DNA of 64,000 nucleotides from Bacillota bacterium. GTDB lineage: Bacteria; Bacillota_I; Bacilli_A; RF39; UBA660. The stretch is taken from positions 985,811 to 1,049,810 of the forward strand of contig SVAI01000001.1 in NCBI GenBank assembly GCA_015059495.1, given 5' to 3'. The translations under genes were made by a program, and so were the position numbers. This document shows positions 33,445 to 41,757 of this stretch, in pieces. Each line of letters starts with the position of its first letter. Position 1 is the stretch's first letter. Below the pieces are notes generated by a model that was not told the DNA's origin, searched no databases, and saw nothing but the letters and a program-made list of their open reading frames with translations.

Positions 33445-33729
33445 TTATTCTTCGTTTGTATCTGCAGGTGCATACTCTGTATTGTTGTATTCTTCGATGA
33501 TTGCATCTTCTAGCATTTTACGAACATCAGGATTAATAGGATGAGCTATATCTCTATATCCACCAGTAGCAGTTTTTCTACTAGGCATAGCGATAAACAA
33601 ACCTTTGTCTCCTTGAATAATTCTAATATCATGTACTGCAAATGAGTCATCTAAAACAATAGACGCTATTCCTTTCATACGTGATCCTTCTTTTTCAATT
33701 TTGCGTACGCTTACTGATGTAACTTGCAT
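33445..33729 (-). CDS. spoVG: Regulator SpoVG
   Basis: 94 residues: [52 protein letters not shown]...[20 protein letters not shown], a near-complete match to SpoVG. It is a DNA/RNA-binding regulator used in sporulation and in general gene control. It is monocistronic, with its own leader and terminator. Confidence 0.97.
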   Translation of the reverse strand: MQVTSVSVRKIEKEGSRMKGIASIVLDDSFAVHDIRIIQGDKGLFIAMPSRKTATGGYRDIAHPINPDVRKMLEDAIIEEYNNTEYAPADTNEE

Positions 33730-33820
33730 AACACATCTCCTTTTCTAAAGTTATAACACATAAAGTCATTTAACTTAATTATATTTTAAGTTAAAAACAC
33801 CCAATTTGTCAACCTTTTTG

Positions 33821-34033
33821 CTAGATATGGTATATCTTTACATCGCCGATTGCAACGTCACTATAAGTAAAACTCTTGCTAATTCCTTCGACCAAAACCG
33901 TAAATATGTTCGAATATACGGCGTTTATCACACCTTTGTACATCATATTTTTATTTCTAGAACCACTAACTTTTATCATAACTTCTCTGTCAACTAAACT
34001 TAAAATTTCTTGTTTTATATCATCTAAATTCAT
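33821..34033 (-). CDS. veg: Veg protein
   Basis: 70 residues. The pattern IKQEILSLVDREVMIKVSGSRNK....KGVINAVYSNIFTVLVEG...FTYSDVAIGDVKIYHI matches the short beta-barrel protein Veg, which stimulates biofilm matrix genes in Bacillus. Its start overlaps the yabG stop by 4 bp. Confidence 0.93.
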   Translation of the reverse strand: MNLDDIKQEILSLVDREVMIKVSGSRNKNMMYKGVINAVYSNIFTVLVEGISKSFTYSDVAIGDVKIYHI

Positions 34034-34794
34034 CTAGGATACCCCACATACATCATCCCAGAACACATTAAACCACCAATTCCATCACTACCATTTTTAG
34101 TTTTAGATAATAATTCTTTTAAATCAATTTCTTTATTCTTTTTAGTTAATGACAAATTAGAAGCAATAATAGCAGGATCAAGAGCATGAATGTTGATTCT
34201 CTTAGGACTAGACGCAAAGTTTGCTCCAGCCCTAATTAAATCCTCATAATCACTTTGACATGCTCCTGCTATTATAATTAACTTATCATGTGATTTTTCA
34301 TATCTTCTAGCCTCTTTAATTGCGTTATAAAAGTTTTTAGAGTTTTGATAATTATCTATATCATTCTTATTAGTATTCTTCTTTAAATAATCATGACCAG
34401 TAATAACTAATATATCTACTTTATATTCATCTAATAAATCATATATATTATTAACTATATCTTCTTCATCCATACATTTACCTATAGCGTATAACTTATT
34501 CTTCTTATAATAATTCATACATCTTTTAAGATATTCCCTATCACTATCAATGTGTAATATCTTACCTGGTAAATAAAAGTATTCACTTCTTTCTTCATCA
34601 ACTAATAAAGATGGATTAAATTCATCTTTATATTTCTTTTTATCCACTAATACTAAATCATTAATATTAGCATTAGCATATAATCTATAATCAACCCCTT
34701 TTAAATATATAGTATTACTATCAATATTAATAACTTTAAATATCATATCATTCTTATATGAATTTCTAGTTACATAATCTCCTATTTTAATCAA
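34030..34794 (-). CDS. yabG: Sporulation protease YabG
   Basis: 254 residues. It has an N-terminal SH3-like barrel (IKIGDYVTRNSYKNDMIFKVINID) and the protease region with LPGKILHIDSD, DILVITGHD, FYNAIKEARRYEKSHDKLIIIAGACQSDYEDLIRAGANFASSPKRINIHALDP. YabG processes spore coat proteins. It lies upstream of veg as in other spore formers. Confidence 0.96.
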   Translation of the reverse strand: MIKIGDYVTRNSYKNDMIFKVINIDSNTIYLKGVDYRLYANANINDLVLVDKKKYKDEFNPSLLVDEERSEYFYLPGKILHIDSDREYLKRCMNYYKKNKLYAIGKCMDEEDIVNNIYDLLDEYKVDILVITGHDYLKKNTNKNDIDNYQNSKNFYNAIKEARRYEKSHDKLIIIAGACQSDYEDLIRAGANFASSPKRINIHALDPAIIASNLSLTKKNKEIDLKELLSKTKNGSDGIGGLMCSGMMYVGYPR

Positions 34795-34842
34795 AAAAAA
34801 TCACCTATTAATAATATGCATTAATAAGTGATTTTATTATTA

Positions 34843-35310
34843 TTATTTATTAATAGACCAATTCATAGCCTTATCATTTAATTTATTATATCTATCCATT
34901 GGATAAGTTTCATCATAATTATAAGAATATCTTTGATTAGTAATAAAATGTCCTAAAGGTAACCCATCTTCATCATAATTTATACCATCCTTAGTTCTAA
35001 ACTTTGCAGGTACCTCTAAATCTCCATAGAAGGCATAATACTTACATGCAAGCAAATACATTCGATCAAAGTTTAACTCTCTTAAATCAAATACCATACC
35101 TATTTCTTCTAATAGTTCTCTTCTCTCAGTTTTCTCTGGATGTTTCTTGTAATATAGCCTTTGATTAAACACCCAAAGTCCTAAAGCATAACCATGTTCA
35201 TCATAATTTATGCCATCTACAGTCTTAAAGTTTCTAGGTACACTTAAGTTACCATAATGTTCGTAGTATTTCTTAGCCAAACCATAATAAATATTAAATG
35301 ATGTATGCAT
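34843..35310 (-). CDS. Protein with two helicase-associated (HA) domains
   Basis: 155 residues with two repeats of about 65 residues, each reading YYEHYGNLSVPRNFKTVDGINYDEHGYALGLWVFNQR or a close variant. This is the helicase-associated domain found at the C-termini of some large helicases. Here it stands alone with no helicase part. It lies 10 bases downstream of ksgA. The function of free-standing forms is unknown. Confidence 0.85.
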   Translation of the reverse strand: MHTSFNIYYGLAKKYYEHYGNLSVPRNFKTVDGINYDEHGYALGLWVFNQRLYYKKHPEKTERRELLEEIGMVFDLRELNFDRMYLLACKYYAFYGDLEVPAKFRTKDGINYDEDGLPLGHFITNQRYSYNYDETYPMDRYNKLNDKAMNWSINK

Positions 35311-35320
35311 ATAAACCTCC

Positions 35321-36085
35321 TTATAAATTATTTGCTATATCAATAAATACTTCTAAAGATAATTCTTCTGCTCTAGATGTTAAAGAAAGACCATGATTAG
35401 ATAAAATAGTTTCTATTTTATCTAAATCATATTCTCTTAAGTTATTTCTTAGATTTTTTCTTTTTAATCTAAATGAATCTTTAATTAACTTAAAGAATAT
35501 TTCTTCATTAACTTCTATCTTATCTTTTTTCTTTAATTGAATAATTGCACTATCTACCTTAGGGGCAGGATTAAAGCAATTCTTATCAACATTAAATAAT
35601 TTATTAACTTCAAAATAATAGTTTAAATATACAGTAATATAACCATATTCTGAAGACTTAGGTTTAGATGATAATCTATCTGATACTTCTTTTTGTACCA
35701 TTAAAGTCATATCTAATATATTTAAATTACTATCAATAATCTTTTCAATTATTGGAGTAGTAATATAATAAGGTATATTAGCTATAACATGAATCTTATC
35801 ATCTTTATTGTAATATTCATTTAAATCTACTTTCATAAAGTCTTTATAAATAACTTTAGTTTTATCATCTACTAACTTATCTAAATACTTCTTAGTATCT
35901 AAATCTATTTCAAAACAAGTTAAGTCACTATTAAAAGACTTTAATTCTTTAGTTAAATAACCAATACCAGGACCTACTTCTAATATCTTTTCATTATCTT
36001 TAACATCTACACTCTTAATAATTCTATTAACTATAGATGTATCTATCAAAAAGTTTTGCCCTAAACTTTTCTTAGTCTTAAACAT
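35321..36085 (-). CDS. rsmA: 16S rRNA (adenine1518/1519-N6)-dimethyltransferase
   Basis: 254 residues. S-adenosylmethionine motif ILEVGPGIGYLT, catalytic NIPYYITTPII, and start KKSLGQNFLID are diagnostic of RsmA/KsgA. It modifies the 3' hairpin of 16S rRNA. The neighbourhood with yabG and the 3D-domain gene is conserved in Bacillota. Confidence 0.98.
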   Translation of the reverse strand: MFKTKKSLGQNFLIDTSIVNRIIKSVDVKDNEKILEVGPGIGYLTKELKSFNSDLTCFEIDLDTKKYLDKLVDDKTKVIYKDFMKVDLNEYYNKDDKIHVIANIPYYITTPIIEKIIDSNLNILDMTLMVQKEVSDRLSSKPKSSEYGYITVYLNYYFEVNKLFNVDKNCFNPAPKVDSAIIQLKKKDKIEVNEEIFFKLIKDSFRLKRKNLRNNLREYDLDKIETILSNHGLSLTSRAEELSLEVFIDIANNL

Positions 36086-36117
36086 AATACCACCTAAAAA
36101 GGCAAGTTATACCTAAC

Positions 36118-36651
36118 TTACCATCCTTTTCTAATTACATCATATGTAATAACAGATCTACCTACATTATTAGAAGCTTCAGCTTCACTAGTAGATAATA
36201 AATCTATATGAGTACCTAATACTCCTCTATCTAAAACAATAGCAACAACTGGTTCACTAGATATTCTTTGTGAATCAAATCTAATAACTGTACCACAAGG
36301 TAAGTTTTGAGATGATGCAACAATTCTAACATTACCGTATGTAGCATCATTATATGTTACATTACCATGTAATACATCTAATGAAGGCATACAAGCAAGT
36401 GTACCACCACAAAGTGGACAATCTGCACCATAACCAGTTAAATCACCAGTATATGTCTCTTTAGCACCATAAATATCATTTTTAATATTTTCTTCTACTC
36501 TTAATGCCATTAATGTTAAATCAGTTGATAAATTTAAGTTATTATTTTTAACCTTAAATTCTTTACCGTTTGATGATCCAACAACAAATAATACTGCAAT
36601 AGCAATAACTATTAATTTTATAGCATAATTGAGATGAGTCACTACTTTCAT
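36118..36651 (-). CDS. 3D-domain cell-wall protein (YabE/RpfB-like C-terminus)
   Basis: 177 residues. An N-terminal membrane/signal segment (about 8-26) is followed by a 3D domain: GDLTGYGADCPLCGGTLACMP, YGNVRIVASSQNLPCGTVIRF, VVAIVLDRGVLGTHIDLL with the conserved aspartates. The domain is a lytic-transglycosylase-like fold that cleaves peptidoglycan. The position upstream of ksgA matches yabE, but the DUF348 and G5 parts are absent. The extra Cys pairs (CPLC, MP..C) are unusual. Confidence 0.85.
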   Translation of the reverse strand: MKVVTHLNYAIKLIVIAIAVLFVVGSSNGKEFKVKNNNLNLSTDLTLMALRVEENIKNDIYGAKETYTGDLTGYGADCPLCGGTLACMPSLDVLHGNVTYNDATYGNVRIVASSQNLPCGTVIRFDSQRISSEPVVAIVLDRGVLGTHIDLLSTSEAEASNNVGRSVITYDVIRKGW

Positions 36652-36692
36652 TTATTATCACCTGATATGTAAATATTGTAACATGTCTATAA

Positions 36693-37430
36693 TTAAATGT
36701 CAAAAATCTCTTTTATATTCTTATTGGTAATCTCTTCCAGTTCACTTAAGTCCATATTATATAGATTAGCCATAAACAGTGCTATATCGTGAACTCTAGC
36801 GGGTTCATTTTGTTGTCCCCTATAAGGAACCGGACTAAGGAATGGACTATCTGTTTCTAAAACTATATCACTAGGATCTAATTTTAAATATACATCTTTT
36901 AAATTACAGTTCTTAAAAGTAACTACCCCATTAACACCTAATTTAAATCCCATAGATAAATATATCTTAGCTGTTTCTAAAGATCCACTAAAAGAATGAA
37001 TAACACCTTTTACTTTATATTCTTTTAATATATTAATAGTATCCATTGTTGCTTCTCTACTATGAATAACTACAGGTAAGTTTAAATCTTGTGCTATTTG
37101 TAATTGTTTTCTTAATACTTCTTGTTGTTTTTCTTTAGTTTCCTTTGTCCAATAATAATCTAAACCTATTTCACCTATAGCAACAATCTTTTTATTATTA
37201 GTCTTTAATAACTCATAATCAAAATCTTCTAAACAATTTTCTGGATGTAATCCCAAACATCCATATACATTATCATAAGTATTAACTAAATCTAATACTT
37301 CTAAACAAGACTTTTGATTATCAGCAGCTACAATTAGTCTATTAATACCATTATCTTTAGCATTCTTAATAACTTCATCTATATTTTCATAATATTCTTT
37401 AAATATATGACAATGACTATCACAAAACAT
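36693..37430 (-). CDS. tatD: TatD-family metal-dependent hydrolase
   Basis: 245 residues. Metal ligands: DSHCH at the start, IGEIGLDYYW, PVVIHSRE, VIHSFSG and LETDSPF, as in TatD DNases (YabD). It is 2 bases downstream of dut. The order tatD - 3D protein - ksgA follows Bacillus. Confidence 0.95.
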   Translation of the reverse strand: MFCDSHCHIFKEYYENIDEVIKNAKDNGINRLIVAADNQKSCLEVLDLVNTYDNVYGCLGLHPENCLEDFDYELLKTNNKKIVAIGEIGLDYYWTKETKEKQQEVLRKQLQIAQDLNLPVVIHSREATMDTINILKEYKVKGVIHSFSGSLETAKIYLSMGFKLGVNGVVTFKNCNLKDVYLKLDPSDIVLETDSPFLSPVPYRGQQNEPARVHDIALFMANLYNMDLSELEEITNKNIKEIFDI

Positions 37431-37432
37431 AA

Positions 37433-37912
37433 CTAATCCTCCTTAGTTGTACTACCAATACCACCAACACGTACTGTATCTACTTCTTCACCACAAGTAA
37501 GTATCTTTTGAAATATACCTTGAGCAAAACCTTCACCTTTTTTACAAGTAAATACTTTATCTCCTTCATTTTGTAATGCTACCCACATATGTCCTTCATT
37601 ATCAATATTATTATAATAATCACTCTCAATAATACCTACTTGATTACATAATCTAACATTATATTTAAATCCCATTGAACTTCTAACATATATAAATAAA
37701 CCTTCATCATCTAAAAACTTGGCTTTAATACCTGTAGGTATCTTCTTAATTTCTCCAGGATTAATACTAAAATCCTCTATTGCTAGAAAATCATAACCTA
37801 CACTAGTTCTAGTCTTTCTAACAGGTAATTTATATTCATTATATAAATCTATATCATCTTTAATATCCTTCTTAAATTGATCAAAACTAATCTTTTCAAA
37901 ATATCTATCCAT
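37433..37912 (-). CDS. dut: dUTP diphosphatase (trimeric type)
   Basis: 159 residues from the ATG at 37912 (TTGGTGAT upstream). It shows the dUTPase motifs: TSVGYDFLA, YVRSSMGFK, NQVGIIESDYYNN, and GFAQGIFQKI in place of the usual ERIAQ motif. The C-terminal phosphate-binding arm GGIGSTTK is present. It keeps uracil out of DNA. It is adjacent to tatD, with 2 bases between them. Confidence 0.92.
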   Translation of the reverse strand: MDRYFEKISFDQFKKDIKDDIDLYNEYKLPVRKTRTSVGYDFLAIEDFSINPGEIKKIPTGIKAKFLDDEGLFIYVRSSMGFKYNVRLCNQVGIIESDYYNNIDNEGHMWVALQNEGDKVFTCKKGEGFAQGIFQKILTCGEEVDTVRVGGIGSTTKED

Positions 37913-37941
37913 ATTAATCACCAATTAAATTATAACAAATA

Positions 37942-37966
37942 AAAAGAAACATTTAAATGTTTCTTT
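37942..37966 (-). terminator. Terminator of the rhodanese-like surface gene
   Basis: AAAAGAAACAT, loop TTAA, ATGTTTCTTTT near the stop codon. Confidence 0.65.
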
Positions 37967-39540
37967 TATTTTACATCAATATATTGGTTTAACCAATTCT
38001 TTAATTCTTGATCACTCTTAATAGCATCGAATTCTCTAGTTAATTTAGCATATAATTTACCTTCTTTAATAATAGCAACTACAGCATAATCAAAGTTTTC
38101 AGATTTAAACTTAGAATCATATAAACTAGTATCTAATCCAGATACATTATCATTTGTATAGAAATATTGAATATTATTATCATCAAGAATCTTTTCTGCA
38201 TTATCTATAATTCTATATCCTTCTTTACCACAATCTTTATTATAAATTATAATAACAAAATTTTTCTTTTCATCTATTAACCTATTAAATATTTTAGTTC
38301 TTCCATTAATACTACTTTGGATTTTATTATCATATTCCTTAGATAATTTATTAAATTCATCAGTAGCTACTCCATTAACATAATACTTACCACTATTATC
38401 GTTATCAACTATATCATAAAATTCTTTATTTAATTGATCAGGATTATTATTTTTAAAGTATTGAGCATCATCATATAAATTATCTAATTTAACTTTACCT
38501 GATTGATTACTCTTAGTAACTAATATACTAGAATATCCTTCTTTATTTCCATCAACAGATACTATTCTTATAGAAGTATAACCTTCTTTAACTCCTCTGA
38601 CTAATCCATTTTCATCAACAGTGGCAACACTTGTATCTATACTTTCATATTTTAACTTCTTATTTTTCGCTTCATTAGGTAACGCAATTGCTTTTAGTTG
38701 AAAAGACATTCCAACACCAACTCTTACATTTGGAGTTAGTACTTCAACCTTTTCTACTCCATATTCAGGTACAACATAAGTTGATGCCTTAGTTAATTTA
38801 TCAAATTCAATTTTATGATAAGGAACTTTATCAAAGTTATAATCTATAACTCCACCATGTCCTTCTATAGTATCTACTCTATTTTCACCCTCGTAATACC
38901 AAAAACCACCAACATTATATATTTTATCTTTATTCCATCCCATTGATACTAAAAAATTCTTCATCATGCCGGCATATCCACCGCCACCACACATTAAGAA
39001 TATATATTTATTCTTTGGAAATACCTTTTCAATAATACTCATAGATTCTTCATAATTAGGAACATAAGTATCATTTTCAATATGAAATAATGTTGTTCCA
39101 GTATAAGTATTACCTACTTCACTAGGTAACCCGTTAACAGGAATAATATAAGGTAAAGGTATAACTTCAAATCCTTTAATAAATCCATCTAATTTTCTAT
39201 TACCACCTATATTTTCATAATTAGCTGGATCTACTAACATTCTCATATCTCTATAAACGCTATCATCTCTATTTAAATATTGATCAATAGTCTTTTCATT
39301 GATATTCTTATCAATACCTAATTCACCCCTAGCACCAGTAGTTACTTCAGGTTTAGGTAAATCACTAGCAAAGTATTCCTCTTCTTCACTAATTGATTCA
39401 TTTATTTCCTCTCCTGGTTTATTATCATTATTAACATCAGTACCTTTTTTATTAAAAACCAAAAATAACACTGTGCCAATAATAAGCACCACACCCAAAA
39501 CAACCCCAAAAACAACCCAAAACTTCTTGTTCTTTAACAT
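37966..39540 (-). CDS. Membrane-anchored protein with rhodanese, Ig-like and thioredoxin-like parts
   Basis: 524 residues. A membrane helix (about 7-28) and an acidic linker lead to a rhodanese-like domain (about 110-240) with the candidate active cysteine in FLMCGGGGYAG and the family end W..DKIYNVGGFWYY. A BIG_2-type Ig-like domain follows (about 270-345, KLKYESIDTSVATVDENGLVRGVKEGYTSI). The C-terminal domain (about 430-524) looks like a thioredoxin fold with a single cysteine (YNKDCGKEGYRII). It probably acts outside the membrane in sulfur or redox chemistry. The family is not known. Confidence 0.75.
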   Translation of the reverse strand: MLKNKKFWVVFGVVLGVVLIIGTVLFLVFNKKGTDVNNDNKPGEEINESISEEEEYFASDLPKPEVTTGARGELGIDKNINEKTIDQYLNRDDSVYRDMRMLVDPANYENIGGNRKLDGFIKGFEVIPLPYIIPVNGLPSEVGNTYTGTTLFHIENDTYVPNYEESMSIIEKVFPKNKYIFLMCGGGGYAGMMKNFLVSMGWNKDKIYNVGGFWYYEGENRVDTIEGHGGVIDYNFDKVPYHKIEFDKLTKASTYVVPEYGVEKVEVLTPNVRVGVGMSFQLKAIALPNEAKNKKLKYESIDTSVATVDENGLVRGVKEGYTSIRIVSVDGNKEGYSSILVTKSNQSGKVKLDNLYDDAQYFKNNNPDQLNKEFYDIVDNDNSGKYYVNGVATDEFNKLSKEYDNKIQSSINGRTKIFNRLIDEKKNFVIIIYNKDCGKEGYRIIDNAEKILDDNNIQYFYTNDNVSGLDTSLYDSKFKSENFDYAVVAIIKEGKLYAKLTREFDAIKSDQELKNWLNQYIDVK

Positions 39541-39596
39541 ACAACTCTCCTTATTATAACTTAATTATATTACAGATTATTTAAATTAAAAAGAAA

Positions 39597-39622
39597 AAGA
39601 AGCATCTAATTGCTTCTTTTAC
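39597..39622 (-). terminator. Terminator of the gene at 39606-40448
   Basis: AAAAGAAGCA and TGCTTCTTTT pair around a short loop at the end of the gene. Confidence 0.65.
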
Positions 39623-40448
39623 ACATAATACCATCAAATCTATTTAAACTTTCCTTTAATAAAGGAATATCATTATCTTTATTAGTATATTTATCAACTA
39701 ATTCAGGAGTTATTAAATATTGTTTATAATAATCAATAACACGATGATCTAATCCAAACATATTACATTTAGCTATAATAGCATCTGCTAAAGTTATCTG
39801 AAGTCTTCCTAATAATGAATAATCATTATTATTTATTCTATTATTATAGAATTCTTCAAATAAACTAATAAATTCATCAACTCTATCTTCACTAATATAT
39901 CTAGATAATACAACTTTAATAGTATCTATATTATGAAAATTAAAATAAGATAAAGCAACATGTTTTTCACCAACAATAGTTATTAATTGAATAGTTAATA
40001 ACAATTCAAATAAATATCTAGACTGAATAATACTTGCACTACTATATGCACTATAAGTATAAAACTCAGTAATACCTGCATTTAATGCATCATAACTAGC
40101 TTCTTTATTATTAATACCTGTTGATTCTGCACTTAAATCAGTGGCAGCAAGTTTAATTAACTCATGATAAATCAGCATCGAAGACATCTTATCATCATTA
40201 TATATAGCTTTAACTCTTTCTAGATTATTTGGATATAAAAATAACTTATTATTCTTATAATCATAATTAGCAACACTAATAGTTTTCTTTGAACCAAAAA
40301 CAGTTGAAGTTGGATCATTAGTTAACACACTCTTAGTCTTAACACTAGCAAAATTATTATCAAAATTCTTTAAATATAATTCATCTAAATTATTTTTAAT
40401 AAACTCAGCATTAATAGATACTAAATGTTTAATATTAGTTTCCTTCAT
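39606..40448 (-). CDS. Hypothetical protein with metallopeptidase-like remnant
   Basis: 280 residues. The segment MLIYHELIKLAATD...ALNAGITEFYTYSAYS resembles the HExxH...E core of zinc peptidases, but the second histidine is lysine (HELIK). Catalysis is therefore doubtful. The rest is helical and unknown. It lies downstream of the spoVT-like gene on the same strand. Confidence 0.7.
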   Translation of the reverse strand: MKETNIKHLVSINAEFIKNNLDELYLKNFDNNFASVKTKSVLTNDPTSTVFGSKKTISVANYDYKNNKLFLYPNNLERVKAIYNDDKMSSMLIYHELIKLAATDLSAESTGINNKEASYDALNAGITEFYTYSAYSSASIIQSRYLFELLLTIQLITIVGEKHVALSYFNFHNIDTIKVVLSRYISEDRVDEFISLFEEFYNNRINNNDYSLLGRLQITLADAIIAKCNMFGLDHRVIDYYKQYLITPELVDKYTNKDNDIPLLKESLNRFDGIMCKRSN

Positions 40449-40488
40449 AGTCTTACACCCAGCAATAATATAGCATTATTACTAATTT

Positions 40489-40953
40489 TTAACAAGTTAT
40501 ATCTAAATTATTAGTAATAATACTATTAAATAATTCTCCAACTAAACTATTACAAGTACTTTTAGTAACTATAACTATACCTTCTACATTAGAATCAATA
40601 ATAATAGGTCTAATATCACAACTACTACAAATATTTTTACTCTTATCAATTAATTCTATTAAAGATAAATCTATTAACTCACTAACATTAATATTAATAT
40701 CAGTATTATTAAACATAACTTTATCTCTATTACTAACTAACATAGATACTCCACACTTACTAAATATATTAGCTAACTTAATAACTTCATTATCATAATT
40801 CTTAATAGATACATTCTTTTCTATTTGTATTAGATTACCATTAACACCTATTTCTAAACTATCATTAGTTTTAATAGATAAAGACTTTCTAATATCTTTA
40901 GGTATAACAATTCTTCCTAAATCATCTATTTTCTTTATTGAAGACTTACTCAT
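40489..40953 (-). CDS. spoVT: SpoVT/AbrB-family transcription regulator
   Basis: 154 residues. The N-terminal AbrB swapped-hairpin DNA-binding domain (IKKIDDLGRIVIPKDIRKSLSIKTNDSLEIGVNGNLIQIEK) is followed by a GAF-like C-terminal domain, as in SpoVT. In Bacillus spoVT lies just downstream of mfd; here it does too, with one unknown gene between. Confidence 0.88.
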   Translation of the reverse strand: MSKSSIKKIDDLGRIVIPKDIRKSLSIKTNDSLEIGVNGNLIQIEKNVSIKNYDNEVIKLANIFSKCGVSMLVSNRDKVMFNNTDININVSELIDLSLIELIDKSKNICSSCDIRPIIIDSNVEGIVIVTKSTCNSLVGELFNSIITNNLDITC

Positions 40954-40978
40954 ATAATCACCTAATTATATTTTGACA

Positions 40979-41008
40979 AAAAAAATAGAAGTTATACTTC
41001 TAATTTTT
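40979..41008 (-). terminator. Terminator of the gene at 41000-41677
   Basis: AGAAGT and ACTTCT pair around TAT, with a T-run on the minus strand. Confidence 0.55.
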
Positions 41009-41677
41009 TGGTCTGCGACTTCTAGTATTTATAATTCCTAATCTCTTAGCATTTTCTTCTAAAATAGGACCAAAAGTCATAATATTTTGTAAAGCTATTT
41101 TTGTATATTTATTAATAAATTCTACTCTTTGTTCATCAGTATTAGAATTATATTTTCTTACAATATTTTTACTATCAATATCTTCCAAACTAGACACATG
41201 TACTAAGTCATATGCAATTACTAATGGATTATTTTTAAAATATGCAACAGCATAGTTTAAATCTAAATAACCTACTACATCTTTTACTTCAAGTACTTCA
41301 GGATGATTTTCAAATTCTCCATCAGAGAATAAAGTATAAATCTTATCTTTAGTTTGATAAGTAGGATAAGCACAACGAGCTCTTTCATAAAAAGAAGTGA
41401 AACATATCCAATCACATTGTCTTATTTCAAAAATTCTACCTGTAGAATTCTCTCTAACTTTTCCATTACCAATATATTCAAATAAAAATAAAATATTAAC
41501 TGCGTTATCTTTTTCACCAAATACATTCTCATGATCATTAAATCCATATGATGGATATCCATTATGATTCTCACCTAAATCACTTATAGTATTAAAGCAT
41601 TCACCACTCATAACAAACTTTTCACCAATACGAATTGGATAAGTAGCAACATAATCATGTCCTTCAAAATCAAGCAT
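41000..41677 (-). CDS. Hypothetical protein, 225 aa
   Basis: Not recognised. It is a soluble protein with a Trp/Cys/Phe-rich core (RQCDWICFTSFYERARCAYPTYQ) and a basic C-terminus (NTRSRRPKN). It is inserted between mfd and the spoVT-like gene and is probably lineage-specific. Confidence 0.78.
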   Translation of the reverse strand: MLDFEGHDYVATYPIRIGEKFVMSGECFNTISDLGENHNGYPSYGFNDHENVFGEKDNAVNILFLFEYIGNGKVRENSTGRIFEIRQCDWICFTSFYERARCAYPTYQTKDKIYTLFSDGEFENHPEVLEVKDVVGYLDLNYAVAYFKNNPLVIAYDLVHVSSLEDIDSKNIVRKYNSNTDEQRVEFINKYTKIALQNIMTFGPILEENAKRLGIINTRSRRPKN

Positions 41678-41733
41678 AAATATACCTCTTTTCGATGAGG
41701 TTATAATATCACCTAAACAAAAGTTTGTAAAGA

Positions 41734-41757
41734 AAAAAGAAGTTATGCAACTTCTTC
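41734..41757 (-). terminator. Terminator of mfd
   Basis: AAGAAGTT, loop ATGC, AACTTCTT (41737-41756), with a T-run on the minus strand. Confidence 0.7.
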
